A stretch of DNA of 64,000 bases, from the NCBI GenBank assembly GCA_030147525.1, contig JASBVF010000010.1:208197-272196 (forward strand). The letters run 5' to 3'. Origin of the DNA: Bacteroidota bacterium. Lineage in GTDB: Bacteria; Bacteroidota; Bacteroidia; Chitinophagales; Saprospiraceae. Position 1 is the stretch's first letter. Every line of letters begins with the position of its first letter. Under the pieces are notes generated by a model. That model was given only the letters and a program-made list of their open reading frames with translations. It was not told the origin of the DNA and searched no databases. The position numbers were made by a program, and so were the translations under genes. Of this stretch, positions 35,414-45,091 are shown piece by piece.

Positions 35414-36757
35414 TTACTCTGCGATTACCTTCACGCTATCAGTTTGAAGCCTCAGCTTGAGCCAATCTTCAAATCGTTTTATTTCGGCTTTTTTAGGTAG
35501 ATTGATGTATTTCACCAGAGCTAACTGGAAAGTATCAAGTGGCTGCCCCTGGTCGTTGTAGGTGGTGATAGGCCTGGCGGCAAAGTGTTTAATATTTTTA
35601 TCAAAAACACAAACCTCTCTCGATAATTGCTCCAGTGGCTGGTACTGCTGTTGCCATTGAAGTAACTCTCTGGTCAGGTAAGTAATTCTTTCCTCTTTGC
35701 TTTTCAGGCTGTCCAGGTTTCGTTCGAGGTAGGTTTCAAGAACCTGGGATTTGATATCTTCGGCATTCAGACCTTTTTCATTTTGTTTGACAATGAGGCG
35801 AGTATCCGTCAGTTTATAATCTTCCAGTTGGTTCTGAATGTTCGAAATGGTGTTGGCATCCAGTGGTGATCCCATGAGCGAAACCCTGATTTCTTTCTTT
35901 GGGGCAAATATTGCCTCATATTTAATGACATCGGTCGTGGTGAACTTGAATTCTTTACGGACGAAATCGTTGACCCTCGTTTCATAAATACTTTTTAAAA
36001 CGAGATTGCGGGCAATGTAAATGCTGGGCAAGATCATCAGTACCAAAAAAGCCAGGATGATGTTGTTAACCTTTCGCTTGGCGTGAGGGCTGATGAATGC
36101 CACCTCCTTAAATCGTAAAAATCTGACAATCAGTAATGTGGAAAAGCAGATAAAAACGGCATTGATGGAAAACAGGTAAAACGCCCCGGCAAAGTATTTC
36201 AGACTCCCGATGGCAATTCCATACCCGGCAGTGCAAAGTGGTGGCATCAGTGCCGTAGCGATGGCTACGCCGGGAATTACATTGCCTCGCTCCCTCGAAG
36301 AAATGGCGACAATGCCCGCCAAGCCGCCAAAAAGCGCAATGAAGACGTCGTAAATCGTTGGCGTCGTCCGGTTGAGTAGCTCAGACTGTGCTTCCCGGAG
36401 TGGAGAAACAAGAAAGTAAATGGCAGAGGTAACGACACTGATGGCGACCATGACAGCGAGGTTTTTTGCTGCTTTTTTAATCAAACTGATATCACTGATG
36501 CCAATGCCCAGGCCAACTCCCATGATTGGGCCCATGAGCGGTGAAATTAACATGGCGCCAATGATGACTGCCGTGGAGTTGACGTTGAGGCCGATGGAAG
36601 CCACCATGATGGCAAAGACAAGTACCCAGACATTAATGCCACGGAATTCTACTCCCTGCTTTATTTGTGCTATGATTTCTTCTTCTCGTTCCTGGTCTTT
36701 GGAGAGGTTGAAGCGGTCTTTGATGAAGTCAAGGCTCTTGGAAATTACGCTGCTCAT
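35414..36757 (-). CDS. DUF389 multi-spanning membrane protein
   Basis: 447 residues. The N-terminal ~40 residues are charged, then about six membrane helices (40-260), for example NVWVLVFAIMVASIGLNVNS, AVIIGAMLISPLMGPIMGVG and GVAIATALMPPLCTAGYGIA. These two blocks are the hallmark of the DUF389/TIGR00341 family, whose function is not known. A soluble C-terminal half of about 190 residues (270-447) is unusual compared with the short forms. It includes helical EEEIIAQIKQ-like stretches and a predicted ligand-type fold of alternating strands and helices. The operon context does not help; FemAB-like gene upstream is 194 bases away. Confidence 0.85.
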   Translation of the reverse strand: MSSVISKSLDFIKDRFNLSKDQEREEEIIAQIKQGVEFRGINVWVLVFAIMVASIGLNVNSTAVIIGAMLISPLMGPIMGVGLGIGISDISLIKKAAKNLAVMVAISVVTSAIYFLVSPLREAQSELLNRTTPTIYDVFIALFGGLAGIVAISSRERGNVIPGVAIATALMPPLCTAGYGIAIGSLKYFAGAFYLFSINAVFICFSTLLIVRFLRFKEVAFISPHAKRKVNNIILAFLVLMILPSIYIARNLVLKSIYETRVNDFVRKEFKFTTTDVIKYEAIFAPKKEIRVSLMGSPLDANTISNIQNQLEDYKLTDTRLIVKQNEKGLNAEDIKSQVLETYLERNLDSLKSKEERITYLTRELLQWQQQYQPLEQLSREVCVFDKNIKHFAARPITTYNDQGQPLDTFQLALVKYINLPKKAEIKRFEDWLKLRLQTDSVKVIAE

Positions 36758-36951
36758 GGCTGGGTTTTTATGAAAGTGCCAAGCAAATTTGATTTGCTCA
36801 ACAGCTGCGTAAAATTAGAAATGTTAAAGATTGTAAATGGAAAGACAGGGAAAATATTTCCGAATGCTGTATACCATAACAAAACCGGTGCATCATCATG
36901 CAGACGACGAAGCAGGGCAGGGTAGAGCGAAGGCAATAAAATGAGGAGTCG

Positions 36952-38208
36952 TTAACTTTTATCCTTGAAAGGACTTCTGGGCACCCAGTCGTCCGGAGGC
37001 CGCAGATATTCGAGGATGGGCGGCAAAATTTTATTGGTCAGGCGGTTATTGGCCCGGATGTAACAGAACATATCGATGGGTTCGGCGCCGACGGAGCTTT
37101 TGATTTCCATAGCAGTACGGGCGTATACGACCCTGCGCACACCTTGTTCGATGCCAAACTGAAGCATGTCAAAAAGCATGTTGAGGTAAACCTGGCACTC
37201 CCGGTTGTATTCCTGTTCAAAACCCAGAAAATGCGCCTCCATTTCCTCGCCGTTCAGGATGGTGGTGTAATATCCGATCAGTTCGCCGTTGAGGTAATAT
37301 CCGAAGATTCTGAATTTATTGCCCAAATGAAGTTTGAGCGCAGGCATGTAGCGCTCGTTGAGGACGACCATGTTGAAATCCTGGTTGTCCATCACATTTT
37401 GATACAACTCGTACAGCCGGGTTTGATGGCTGTAAATCTGGTTTTCGGTAAGTTCTCGTTTTTCAATGCCTTCGGCCAATCGGAATGCACGCTTGGCCCT
37501 TACCCGGTATTTGGATGAAATGGCAGCGAGGTAATCATCGAGTGAGGTCCAGTCTTCCCGAACATCGAGCACCATGTTAGGATGGAAGGTGAATTCCCGG
37601 AACTTCCTGTCTACCAGCACTTTACCGGGCGCCCGGTGATCCGGAGCTACATCTTTGATGAAAATGCCGTCAATGTTGACTTTCAGTTTTTCCCATTCGT
37701 CCTGAGCGTGAATAAGGGCTTCTTCGACCAGGTCGAAAGCGGTGGCTTTGTCAAGGCCGTTTTTAAAATAAAAACCATGTTCGCCGGTGAGCAGCAGGTT
37801 CCCACAGACGAGGAGGTTGTGGTTTTTACCCACGATCAGGTTTTTCACAAACCTGCCAAACGCCCTCAAAATACATGGATACTTGTCTTTTTCGCCGGTG
37901 CCTGACTGGATGCTGTTGTCCACGCTGAAAGGAGATACCTGGCAGTAGGCGAGCCCAATTGGCTGCTGGTTTTTTGAAAAAACAAGGTAGCTGAAACGCA
38001 TGCCTTTGGGCGGATTTTCTTCGACGGCGGTCAGGTAGGCACGTTGAAGAAATAAATTATCTTCCGGAGCGGCTTTTTCCCATTCCTCCGCTACATCGTG
38101 TATGGAGTGAAAAATCGAAACGCTGAAACTGTTTTTGGTAAGAGGAATTATTTTTTGATGAGATGAGGCCAATGGGATGGAAGATTTTGTACGTAAGTCT
38201 GAAAGCAT
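36952..38208 (-). CDS. FemAB/GNAT-like acyltransferase (peptidoglycan-type amino-acyl transfer family), 418 aa
   Basis: The ATG at 38208 (MLSDLRTKSSIPLASS) is preferred; the frame is open to 38322, but that 38-codon extension contains a promoter-like TACTTTG (38276-38270) and no family likeness. Family features are FSYLVFSKNQQPIGLAYCQ, KYRVRAKRAFRLAEGIEKRE, LYQNVMDNQDFNMVVLNERY, FRIFGYYLNGELIGYYTTIL and YNRECQVYLNMLFDMLQFGI. This is the C-terminal GNAT fold of the FemABX-like Acetyltransf_6 group. Members transfer acyl or aminoacyl groups in the cytoplasm, some to cell-wall precursors; the substrate here is unknown. DUF389 gene lies downstream on the same strand. Confidence 0.75.
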   Translation of the reverse strand: MLSDLRTKSSIPLASSHQKIIPLTKNSFSVSIFHSIHDVAEEWEKAAPEDNLFLQRAYLTAVEENPPKGMRFSYLVFSKNQQPIGLAYCQVSPFSVDNSIQSGTGEKDKYPCILRAFGRFVKNLIVGKNHNLLVCGNLLLTGEHGFYFKNGLDKATAFDLVEEALIHAQDEWEKLKVNIDGIFIKDVAPDHRAPGKVLVDRKFREFTFHPNMVLDVREDWTSLDDYLAAISSKYRVRAKRAFRLAEGIEKRELTENQIYSHQTRLYELYQNVMDNQDFNMVVLNERYMPALKLHLGNKFRIFGYYLNGELIGYYTTILNGEEMEAHFLGFEQEYNRECQVYLNMLFDMLQFGIEQGVRRVVYARTAMEIKSSVGAEPIDMFCYIRANNRLTNKILPPILEYLRPPDDWVPRSPFKDKS

Positions 38209-38421
38209 ACCGCCGGAATTGATTGAGAGTAGATTTGATGCCGGGCCGCTTTGCCTGGATGATCGCTGGCAAAGTAAATTAAAAACAAACAAGGTGAACA
38301 AGCTGAAAAGTGTGGCGGCCACGGTTATAATTTTTCTCGAAGATAACAGGTCAGGTGCACAGATGGTTTCTATGGGTGGTTTTTAACGCAATTTTATTTA
38401 GGGCGAAAATTTTAACGCACT

Positions 38422-38952
38422 TCAGAGCTGATTGTTCTGATTGTTGAAAAATTGCGAGCGGGTCACTTTGTAGTACATTAGTTCTGCATCATAAAACTGC
38501 CCTGTTTTTTCATGTCTGAACCCTGTTTTTTCCAACACTCTCCTCGATGCAATATTTGCCTCCGCTACCACTGCCACGGCGAAGGGGCGGTTTAACACTT
38601 CAAACATGTAGCGCAACATGGCGGTTGCGCCTTCGGTAGCGTAGCCTTTGCCCCAATGTTTTTCCAGCAGGCGATAGCCGGTTTCCGTTTCTTCAGGGTT
38701 TTCAAAAGGCCTGACCAGGAAAAAACCCACGAATTCGCCGGTTTCTTTTGCTTCCGCAACAAACAGGCCATGCTCGCCGTCGTCGTGTTTCAGGTTGATA
38801 ATCAGTTCGGCCTTTGCCTCTTCGATGGTGCGGGGCTTCCCGGTGATGTAGCGCATGACGTTAGCATTGCAGCTGGTCAGAATCATCAGTGCTTCGTCCT
38901 GCGGCGTGATTAGCCGGTAACTCAGACGGGAACTTTCGGGCAGGCGGCGCAT
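38422..38952 (-). CDS. GNAT N-acetyltransferase, RimJ/RimL type
   Basis: A 176-residue GNAT protein. It begins SRLSYRLITPQDEALMILTS, with the R-x-L-x-x-D start of RimJ-like proteins. The acetyl-CoA loop is GYRLLEKHWGKGYATEGATA (about 91-110), and the final fold carries VAEANIASRRVLEKTGFRHE with the conserved N-x-x-S-x-x-x-L/V-E-K-x-G-F. RimJ-like enzymes acetylate protein N-termini, but related proteins act on antibiotics and sugars, so the target is open. It starts 14 bases after the terminator of the E1 gene, so it is probably transcribed on its own. Confidence 0.88.
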   Translation of the reverse strand: MRRLPESSRLSYRLITPQDEALMILTSCNANVMRYITGKPRTIEEAKAELIINLKHDDGEHGLFVAEAKETGEFVGFFLVRPFENPEETETGYRLLEKHWGKGYATEGATAMLRYMFEVLNRPFAVAVVAEANIASRRVLEKTGFRHEKTGQFYDAELMYYKVTRSQFFNNQNNQL

Positions 38953-38965
38953 TCGAACTTCTATT

Positions 38966-39005
38966 TTTTAAAAAAAGCGATGAAGTTTTTCACCTCACCG
39001 CTTTT
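38966..39005 (-). terminator. Rho-independent terminator of the E1 gene
   Basis: On the minus strand AAGCGGTGA (39003-38995) pairs with TCATCGCTT (38983-38975), nine pairs including one G-U, followed by a run of seven T. It lies between the E1 stop (39032) and the GNAT start (38952). Confidence 0.75.
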
Positions 39006-39031
39006 ATATCTTTGAATAGGTTCAAATTCTG

Positions 39032-41452
39032 TTAAAATCTGTCCGGATTTGCTTCCTTCATCAGGTCGAAGATGACCTCGTAAACATCTTCCGGATTCGG
39101 TTTTGAAAAATAATCACCATCCGAACCAAAGGGCGGGCGGTGTGGCTTTGCCGTGAGCGTAACCGGCTGGCTGTCCAGGTAAAAATAACCGCCCTGCTTC
39201 TCCAGCACTTCCTGCATCATAAAAGCAGTGGCGCCACCGGGCACGTCTTCATCGAGGAAAACGATGCGATTGGTTTTTTTCAGCGACTCAACAATGCGAT
39301 GTTCAAGGTCGAAAGGCAGCAAGGTCTGAACGTCGATGAGTTCAACAGAAATTCCTTCCGATTCCAGCAGTTTGATGCCTTCCTCTGCGATGCGAACGCA
39401 GGAGCCGTAGGTCACCAGCGTAACATCCGTTCCTTGCTGTAAAATTTCCGGCACACCGAGCGGCACGGTGTATTCGCCGATGTTATCGGGCATAAGTTCC
39501 TTGAGCCGGTAGCCATTGAGACATTCGATGATGATAGCAGGGTCGTCGGAGTGCAGCATGGTGTTGTACATGCCTGCTGCCTGCACAAAATTTCGGGGTG
39601 TCAGTACATAAATTCCACGGAGGGAGTTCAGTATCATGCCCATGGGCGAACCTGAATGCCAGATACCTTCGAGGCGATGGCCACGGGTACGGATGATGGC
39701 CGGCGCCTGTTGCAGGTTGTTGCTGCGATAACGCAGGGTGGCAAGATCGTCCGTGAGTGGTTCAAGGCCGTAAATCAGGTAGTCGAGGTACTGGATTTCG
39801 GAAATCGGGCGAAGGCCCCGCATGGCCATACCGATGGCCTGACCCATGATGGTCCATTCCCGGATGCCGGTATCGAATACACGTTCCTCTCCGTACTTGT
39901 CCTGCATCCCCATGAATGCCTGATTGACACCACCGATTTTCCCTACATCTTCACCGAAGGCGAACAGATTTGAGTGCTTTTCGAGCGCCTTGTCAAAAAA
40001 TGCGTTCAGCACTTCGTAGCCGTTTTTTGTTTCAGAATCATCTGAAAATTTGGCCGGAATTACAGGCACATTCAATGCAGAATATTTACTGGAACTGTGC
40101 AGGTGGGAGTGGTAGCGCTTGTGCGCCAGATTTTTTGCCCGGTCGATGATGGTCTGAATTTCTGAAAGTGCGGGCAGGTTTTCATTTTTGATGGTGAAAT
40201 ACAGTTGACGTGCATTTTTCACCACTTCAGCATAAATCGGATGGTAGAGAGAATTTAGTTTTTGGTGTAATTCCTTTACCCGCTCTGCATGTTTAGTTAC
40301 AGGCAGAATGGTATCGTAGATGGAGTTCAGGTTTTGGATTTCTTTTAAAACAGGCGTAGAGAAGGCTTTCCAGGCTCTGTCTTTGCATTCCTTGACATAC
40401 TTTTTGGCCCTGGTCTTCATGCTGTCGATTTCCTCCTTGGTAGCAATACCTGTTTCAATCATCCAGTTTGCCATCATGAGGATGCAATCGTGTTCCCGTT
40501 CCCACTCAAGACGCTCAGGCGACTTGTAGCGTTCGTGTGAACCGGAGGTGGAATGGCCAAGTTGTTGGGTACAACCTTTCACATGGATCAGGGCAGGAAC
40601 GTGAGAGCTGCGGATTTTCTCGCTTGCTGTTTCAAAAAGGTCGCACAACTCCTGATAGTTCCAGCATTTTTCCACGTAGATTTCGATGCCTTCGCCCTTG
40701 TCATTTATCCGGAAACCTTCCAGCACTGCCGAGATGTCGCCTTTTGTCGTCTGAACTTTATTGGGGACAGAGATGCCGTATCCATCGTCCCAGATGGCAA
40801 CGAGCATGGGGATTTGCAAGACGCCGGCGGCGTTGATGGATTCCCAGAAAACCCCTTCAGAAGTGGAAGCGTCGCCGATGGTGACGAAACAGACTTCGTT
40901 TCCGTTGGATGAAAATTGCGAATCATCCGCTAAATTGGGAAGTTCACGGTATTTTTTGGAAGCCAGTGCAAGGCCGACGGCTCTTGCCATCTGACCGCCG
41001 GTACTGGAGATATCGGATGAAATGTTGTAGAGCGATCTGTGATCCAGCCACTCTCCGTTTTCGTCGATGGTAGGAGAGGCAAAGTGACTGTTCATCTGCC
41101 GGCCGCCTGACCACGGGTCATTTTCAGCGTCGGCGTAGAGTTGAGCGAAAAATTCTTCGACGGTGGCAAGTCCGAGGGCAAACATGAAAGTTTGGTCCCG
41201 GTAATAACCGGAGCGCCAATCACCTTTCTTAAAAGCACGTGCCATGGCGACCTGAGGAACTTCTTTCCCGTCGCCGACAATGCCGAATTTGGCTTTGCCT
41301 GTAAGCACTTCTTTTCTGCCGAGAATACTTGCCTCCCGGCTGACGCAGCAGGTCCAAAAATCCTGAATTACCTGATTTTTGTAGTTTTCTTCAAGACCCG
41401 ATGCCCTGTTGTTGGTGAGTTGACTTGTAATAGGATTTTCAATCATGAGCAT
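39032..41452 (-). CDS. 2-oxoacid dehydrogenase E1, fused alpha and beta subunits
   Basis: 806 residues. The N-terminal half (about 30-400) is an E1 alpha domain with a TPP site: GDASTSEGVFWESINAAGVL and VAIWDDGYGIS. The linker is helical (about 400-465). The C-terminal half (about 475-806) is an E1 beta domain: FGEDVGKIGGVNQAFMGMQD, GLRPISEIQYLDYL, TYGSCVRIAEEGIKLLE and FLDEDVPGGATAFMMQEVLE. The fused form is seen in Bacteroidota and decarboxylates branched-chain 2-oxoacids or pyruvate before passing acyl groups to E2 lipoate. The exact acid is not decided by sequence. No E2 or E3 gene lies nearby. Start at 41452 or two codons later; both are ATG. The gene is followed by a terminator. Confidence 0.93.
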   Translation of the reverse strand: MLMIENPITSQLTNNRASGLEENYKNQVIQDFWTCCVSREASILGRKEVLTGKAKFGIVGDGKEVPQVAMARAFKKGDWRSGYYRDQTFMFALGLATVEEFFAQLYADAENDPWSGGRQMNSHFASPTIDENGEWLDHRSLYNISSDISSTGGQMARAVGLALASKKYRELPNLADDSQFSSNGNEVCFVTIGDASTSEGVFWESINAAGVLQIPMLVAIWDDGYGISVPNKVQTTKGDISAVLEGFRINDKGEGIEIYVEKCWNYQELCDLFETASEKIRSSHVPALIHVKGCTQQLGHSTSGSHERYKSPERLEWEREHDCILMMANWMIETGIATKEEIDSMKTRAKKYVKECKDRAWKAFSTPVLKEIQNLNSIYDTILPVTKHAERVKELHQKLNSLYHPIYAEVVKNARQLYFTIKNENLPALSEIQTIIDRAKNLAHKRYHSHLHSSSKYSALNVPVIPAKFSDDSETKNGYEVLNAFFDKALEKHSNLFAFGEDVGKIGGVNQAFMGMQDKYGEERVFDTGIREWTIMGQAIGMAMRGLRPISEIQYLDYLIYGLEPLTDDLATLRYRSNNLQQAPAIIRTRGHRLEGIWHSGSPMGMILNSLRGIYVLTPRNFVQAAGMYNTMLHSDDPAIIIECLNGYRLKELMPDNIGEYTVPLGVPEILQQGTDVTLVTYGSCVRIAEEGIKLLESEGISVELIDVQTLLPFDLEHRIVESLKKTNRIVFLDEDVPGGATAFMMQEVLEKQGGYFYLDSQPVTLTAKPHRPPFGSDGDYFSKPNPEDVYEVIFDLMKEANPDRF

Positions 41453-41939
41453 TAGTGTGGTTAGAATTTGGTTAGGCTGTCAGTTGCACCTTCGCACGGT
41501 GAGTTTTGTGTGGATGGGTATTCAGCAAATATGTAATTTCAGATCGCACTGAATCAAGATAAACAAAAGCTTCCGTGCTGAGGTGTATTATTACAAATAG
41601 AATTTGCCATAACGTATGGCTTACTTTTCAGAACAAAATTTCAAATAACGGGTTTTACAGTGCGCAAAAATATAGAAAAGTTTGGTAGTTTTCGCAGCCC
41701 TTAACAAGGATGATCGAAAATAATTGTACCTAACAATTTAATTGCGGGCAACAGCTCGTTAACTGAGGGCTATCGCAAATACCTTGCACGCAAACATTTT
41801 TTGAGGGGTATTCATATTTACCTCACAGGATTACACAATTGGGTTCGAATTGGTCACCAGGACAGAATTTCTACGCTATCTGGTGTCAGGGGCTGCTTGA
41901 TAGTGTATTCTTGAAAAGCGGTTTTAAAATTGATGAAGC
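41453..41939. other. 487-base intergenic region with an E1 promoter candidate
   Basis: No gene is seen. On the minus strand TATTTTTG (41672-41665) matches the -7 motif exactly, about 215 bases before the E1 start; no clear -33 partner is present at the usual 20-base distance. The remaining sequence is AT-rich and includes the end of the iorB gene's 3' flank; no terminator hairpin with a T run was found. Confidence 0.35.
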
Positions 41940-44123
41940 CTATCCCAGTACCTCTAACACCCTTTCCCCAGTAAATGGCAAATGCCGCAATCGTTTCCCT
42001 GTCAGCGCAGCAAAAGCATTGGCGATGGCGCAGGCGACCAGCGGCGTACCTGATTCTCCAACCCCTTGCGGCGTTTCCTGCGAATCAATGAGGGCAGTTT
42101 CGATAGTTTCCGGCGTGTCTTCCATCCGGGCGATGTGGTAGTCGTGGAAATTGGATTGCTGGACTTTGCCGTCAACAATGGTAATCTGTTCCGACAGTAC
42201 GCTGCCAATGCCCATGACGATGCCACCTTCGATTTGTGCCCGCACATTGTCGGGCTGCACAATGATGCCGGCATCGGAGGCCGACCAGAAATGATGGACT
42301 TTGATCTTTCCGGTGTTAGGGTCGAGGGAAATTTCACAAATGCCTGTGGTGAGCGTGCCGCTGCGTTCGATGAAAGCTACACCTCGTGCCCTGCCTTCGG
42401 GAAGTGGTGTGCCCCATTTGGCCATTTCGGCGGCCTTGTCCAGGGTGGCAAGCGCACGGGGTGAGTTTTTCATCAGTTTTCTGCGAAACTCGACGGGATC
42501 GCCGCCTTCTCCAGTGGCAATTTCATCAATGAAAGATTCAATGGCGAACTTGTTTGGCCCGTGCCCCACTGCCCGCCAGTGCTTGATACGGACGCCATGC
42601 GGCACTACACGAACTTCCGCATACTGGTTGGGGATGTCGTAATAATCAATCCCGATGCCACTGGTCAGCAGGTTTGCACCGTCGCCGGCAACGAGATGGG
42701 AAAATCCGGTGACATTCCCGGCGCCATCCGTACAGGCAGTCAACCGTTGAAGCGACATGGGCCGGTACATGCCATACTGCAAATCGTCTTCCCTCGTCCA
42801 GATCAATTTGACCGGGCGTGGTGCGACTGTTTTTGCCAGCATGGCAGCTTCTCCCGCCGCATCAGGAGCGGAGCGGCGACCGAATCCGCCACCGAGGTAC
42901 TGCAAATGGACTTTCACTTGGGATGGCTCCAGTCCCAGCGCTTCGGCGACTGCTTCTTTATCATTTGGGCCGCTCTGGCTGCCTACCCAAACCTCCGCAC
43001 TTTTACCATCCGCTGCCAACTGCACGATGGCGTTCAGCGGTTCCATTTGAGCATGGTAAACGTAATCGTTACGAAAGCTGGCGGTGTAGGTTTTTGCAGC
43101 TGCTTGTCTGGCTTTTTTGAAATCGCCTGTGTTGGTGAGTTCTCTTCCTTTTTCAGTGCCGTTTAGCACTTTTTCATAGTTGGAAAAAGCCTCCTGCGAG
43201 TTGAACCCTGAAGTCTGGGCCCCGCCCCATTCGATGTCCAGTTGTTTTTTTACCGCCAATGCCCTTTCCAACGTGTTGGCGATCACTCCGATGCCGTAAT
43301 CCAGGGTCACCACGCCGATGACACCCTCCATGGCACGGATGGCCGCCTCATTTTTCAGTGTGGGTTTGGCGCCGTGCAGATTGCCCCGCTCGATGGTAGC
43401 ATACAGCATATCCGGCAGCCGGATATCCATGGCAAACTGTGCCGAGCCGTCCGTTTTGGAAGGGATATCCCAACGGGGCATTTCTTTTCCGATCAGGCGG
43501 AAATTTTGAGGATTTTTCAATTGTTCTTCCGGGATTTCGGGAATGCTCTCCGGCGTCTGCAGGAAGGACACGATGTCGCCGTAGTTCACCTTCCGGTCGC
43601 TGGCAGCGTGTACTACCACGCCGGGTTCAGTAGTCAGTTCGGAAATCGGCACTTGCCAATGTTGCGACACGCTGTGCAGCAGCACGTAACGGGCCTGCGC
43701 CCCTGCCTGCCGCATCAGTGTGAAATAACTCCTGGTCGTGCGGCTGCCCACTGTCATCATGATTTTAGTTTTACCGTCCCAGCCGGGAGAGCCGTACACT
43801 TCCTTCTCCTGTGGTGAAAACTCCACTTTGACCTTGTCCCAGTCAGCGTCCATTTCCTCCGAAAAAATGACGGGCAGGGAGGTCATGGAGCCTTGTCCCA
43901 TTTCTGCTGCCGGGTTGTAAATGGTAACCTGACCGTTACTGCTCAAGTGCACCCAGGCAGTGAGTTGTTTTAAAATGCCGGGGTCAATTTCTTTGGCACT
44001 TTTACAGGAAATGATTTGGGGTAAAATACCCGTGGCGCCGATCAAAAAGGCAAACCCACCGGTCGTTTTGATGAATTTTCGGCGGGACAGGGTGGGGGTA
44101 TGTTGCGAGGAAATATTTTTCAT
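41940..44123 (-). CDS. iorB: Molybdenum hydroxylase large subunit, IorB-type
   Basis: 727 residues with a Tat-type signal (LSRRKFIKTTGGFAFLIGAT). It belongs to the xanthine oxidase family, in the single-chain-split IorA/IorB branch (isoquinoline 1-oxidoreductase). Key parts: EMGQGSMTSLPVIFSEEMDA, QYLGGGFGRRSAPDAAGEAA in the molybdopterin-cytosine-dinucleotide region, ARGVAFIERSGTLTTGICEI, and DYHIARMEDTPETIE with the final QGVGESGTPLVACAIANA, where the GVGE glutamate is the catalytic base. It hydroxylates an N-heterocycle or aldehyde in the periplasm. The iron-sulfur subunit gene is 57 bases upstream in the same direction. Symbol by family likeness; the real substrate is unknown. Confidence 0.88.
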   Translation of the reverse strand: MKNISSQHTPTLSRRKFIKTTGGFAFLIGATGILPQIISCKSAKEIDPGILKQLTAWVHLSSNGQVTIYNPAAEMGQGSMTSLPVIFSEEMDADWDKVKVEFSPQEKEVYGSPGWDGKTKIMMTVGSRTTRSYFTLMRQAGAQARYVLLHSVSQHWQVPISELTTEPGVVVHAASDRKVNYGDIVSFLQTPESIPEIPEEQLKNPQNFRLIGKEMPRWDIPSKTDGSAQFAMDIRLPDMLYATIERGNLHGAKPTLKNEAAIRAMEGVIGVVTLDYGIGVIANTLERALAVKKQLDIEWGGAQTSGFNSQEAFSNYEKVLNGTEKGRELTNTGDFKKARQAAAKTYTASFRNDYVYHAQMEPLNAIVQLAADGKSAEVWVGSQSGPNDKEAVAEALGLEPSQVKVHLQYLGGGFGRRSAPDAAGEAAMLAKTVAPRPVKLIWTREDDLQYGMYRPMSLQRLTACTDGAGNVTGFSHLVAGDGANLLTSGIGIDYYDIPNQYAEVRVVPHGVRIKHWRAVGHGPNKFAIESFIDEIATGEGGDPVEFRRKLMKNSPRALATLDKAAEMAKWGTPLPEGRARGVAFIERSGTLTTGICEISLDPNTGKIKVHHFWSASDAGIIVQPDNVRAQIEGGIVMGIGSVLSEQITIVDGKVQQSNFHDYHIARMEDTPETIETALIDSQETPQGVGESGTPLVACAIANAFAALTGKRLRHLPFTGERVLEVLG

Positions 44124-44180
44124 GATAAAATGGATACTTAGGTGAAAAATGGAGGGTTTTCAAAACAGCCGAACCGGCCT

Positions 44181-44666
44181 TTACTTTCCGTTCACGGTCG
44201 TCAGGCTTTTGTTGCCTGCGACCATTTGTATGGCTTTTAAAATGCGCAGGTAGGTGCCACAGCGGCAGAGGTTGCCGTTCATGTGTTGGATGATCTCATC
44301 CCGGGATGGGCTTGGGTTTTTATCGAGCAGGGCCGCCGCCTGCATGATTTGTCCTGACTGGCAATAACCGCACTGGGGGACTTGCGCATTTATCCAAGCC
44401 TCCTGCAAAGGATGCGTCCCGTCTTTTGATAAACCTTCAATGGTAGTAATGGCCTGTCCATCTGCGACACCTTCTGCCGCAACAGTGCAGGATTTCACCG
44501 GGTTGCCGTTGACATGGACGGTGCAGGAGCCACACTGCCCGACGCCGCAGCTATATTTTGCACCGGTGAGTCCAAGGTGTTCACGCAGTACCCAGAGGAG
44601 GGAGGTGCCTTCGGCTACGTTGACTTTTTTGTTTTGTCCGTTGATTTGGAGGGTAAGGTCTGGCAT
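44181..44666 (-). CDS. iorA: Molybdenum hydroxylase iron-sulfur subunit, IorA-type
   Basis: A 161-residue electron-transfer subunit with two [2Fe-2S] clusters. The N-terminal ferredoxin-type domain carries CGVGQCGSC and later C61 (VKSCTVAA). The C-terminal helical domain carries CGYCQSGQIMQA and the cysteine pair NLCRCGTYLRI. No signal sequence is present, as expected for a subunit carried through the Tat path with its partner. It is the first gene of a two-gene unit with iorB 57 bases downstream. Maturation needs molybdopterin cytosine dinucleotide and an XdhC-type factor, one of which lies at 61495-62529. Confidence 0.92.
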   Translation of the reverse strand: MPDLTLQINGQNKKVNVAEGTSLLWVLREHLGLTGAKYSCGVGQCGSCTVHVNGNPVKSCTVAAEGVADGQAITTIEGLSKDGTHPLQEAWINAQVPQCGYCQSGQIMQAAALLDKNPSPSRDEIIQHMNGNLCRCGTYLRILKAIQMVAGNKSLTTVNGK

Positions 44667-44752
44667 GGTGAGTGATGTTTAGTGAGGAAGTAAGTTAAGG
44701 AAAATTGTGTGAGATTTTATTGTTTCCGGGATAAATTGTGGCAGCTCAATGA

Positions 44753-45091
44753 TGAGATGGTCTAAATTTTATCGGGAATGTTTGGAAAATTGTGTCAAAA
44801 GTTTTGGTCAGTTATAAAATTGCATTGTTGCTGCAGGAGTTCGTACAATGACTCCGGGAAATGGTATCACATAGAAATGGAGGGACAGGAAATCTACACC
44901 CAACGTTATGCCTGGGGTGGCAACTTCCAGGAATCTGTCAGTACCGTACGGGATTCGACTAACCTTACGGCATTAGCTTTGAATTCTGCATCGTAAACTC
45001 GATTTCGGCGACGCTTCATTTTCTGGACTTTTTTGTTCATTATTGACACGAATTTAATAATTTCCGTTTACGGATTTACTAGACCATCTCA
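44753..45091. mobile_element. Deleted IS3-family element (339 bp) with terminal inverted repeats
   Basis: The ends are TGAGATGGTCTA (44753-44764) and TAGACCATCTCA (45080-45091), exact inverted repeats of 12 bases with one more matching base outside, and have the TG...CA ends of IS3-type elements. Inside, on the minus strand, lies the start of an OrfA transposase. The OrfB part has been lost, leaving a MITE-like remnant. No target duplication is seen. The right end overlaps the last three bases of the neighbouring IMPase gene, so the element may have changed that gene's final codons. Confidence 0.8.
44906..45040 (-). pseudogene. IS3-family OrfA transposase fragment
   Basis: A 44-codon frame inside the element. 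Its first 30 residues, MKRRRNRVYDAEFKANAVRL in part, closely resemble the N-terminal helix-turn-helix of IS3-family OrfA proteins (which begin MK-R-R-Y-AEFKA-AVRLV). After LVES the family sequence ends and the frame runs into unrelated residues and a stop. An intact OrfA would be about 90-100 residues, so this is a truncated, non-functional remnant. Confidence 0.72.

Noticed and set aside
39007..39014. A perfect plus-strand TATCTTTG promoter motif
   Set aside because: No plus-strand gene follows it; only antisense to the E1 gene, and an 8-base motif of this kind occurs by chance in AT-rich gaps. It overlaps the edge of the E1 terminator.
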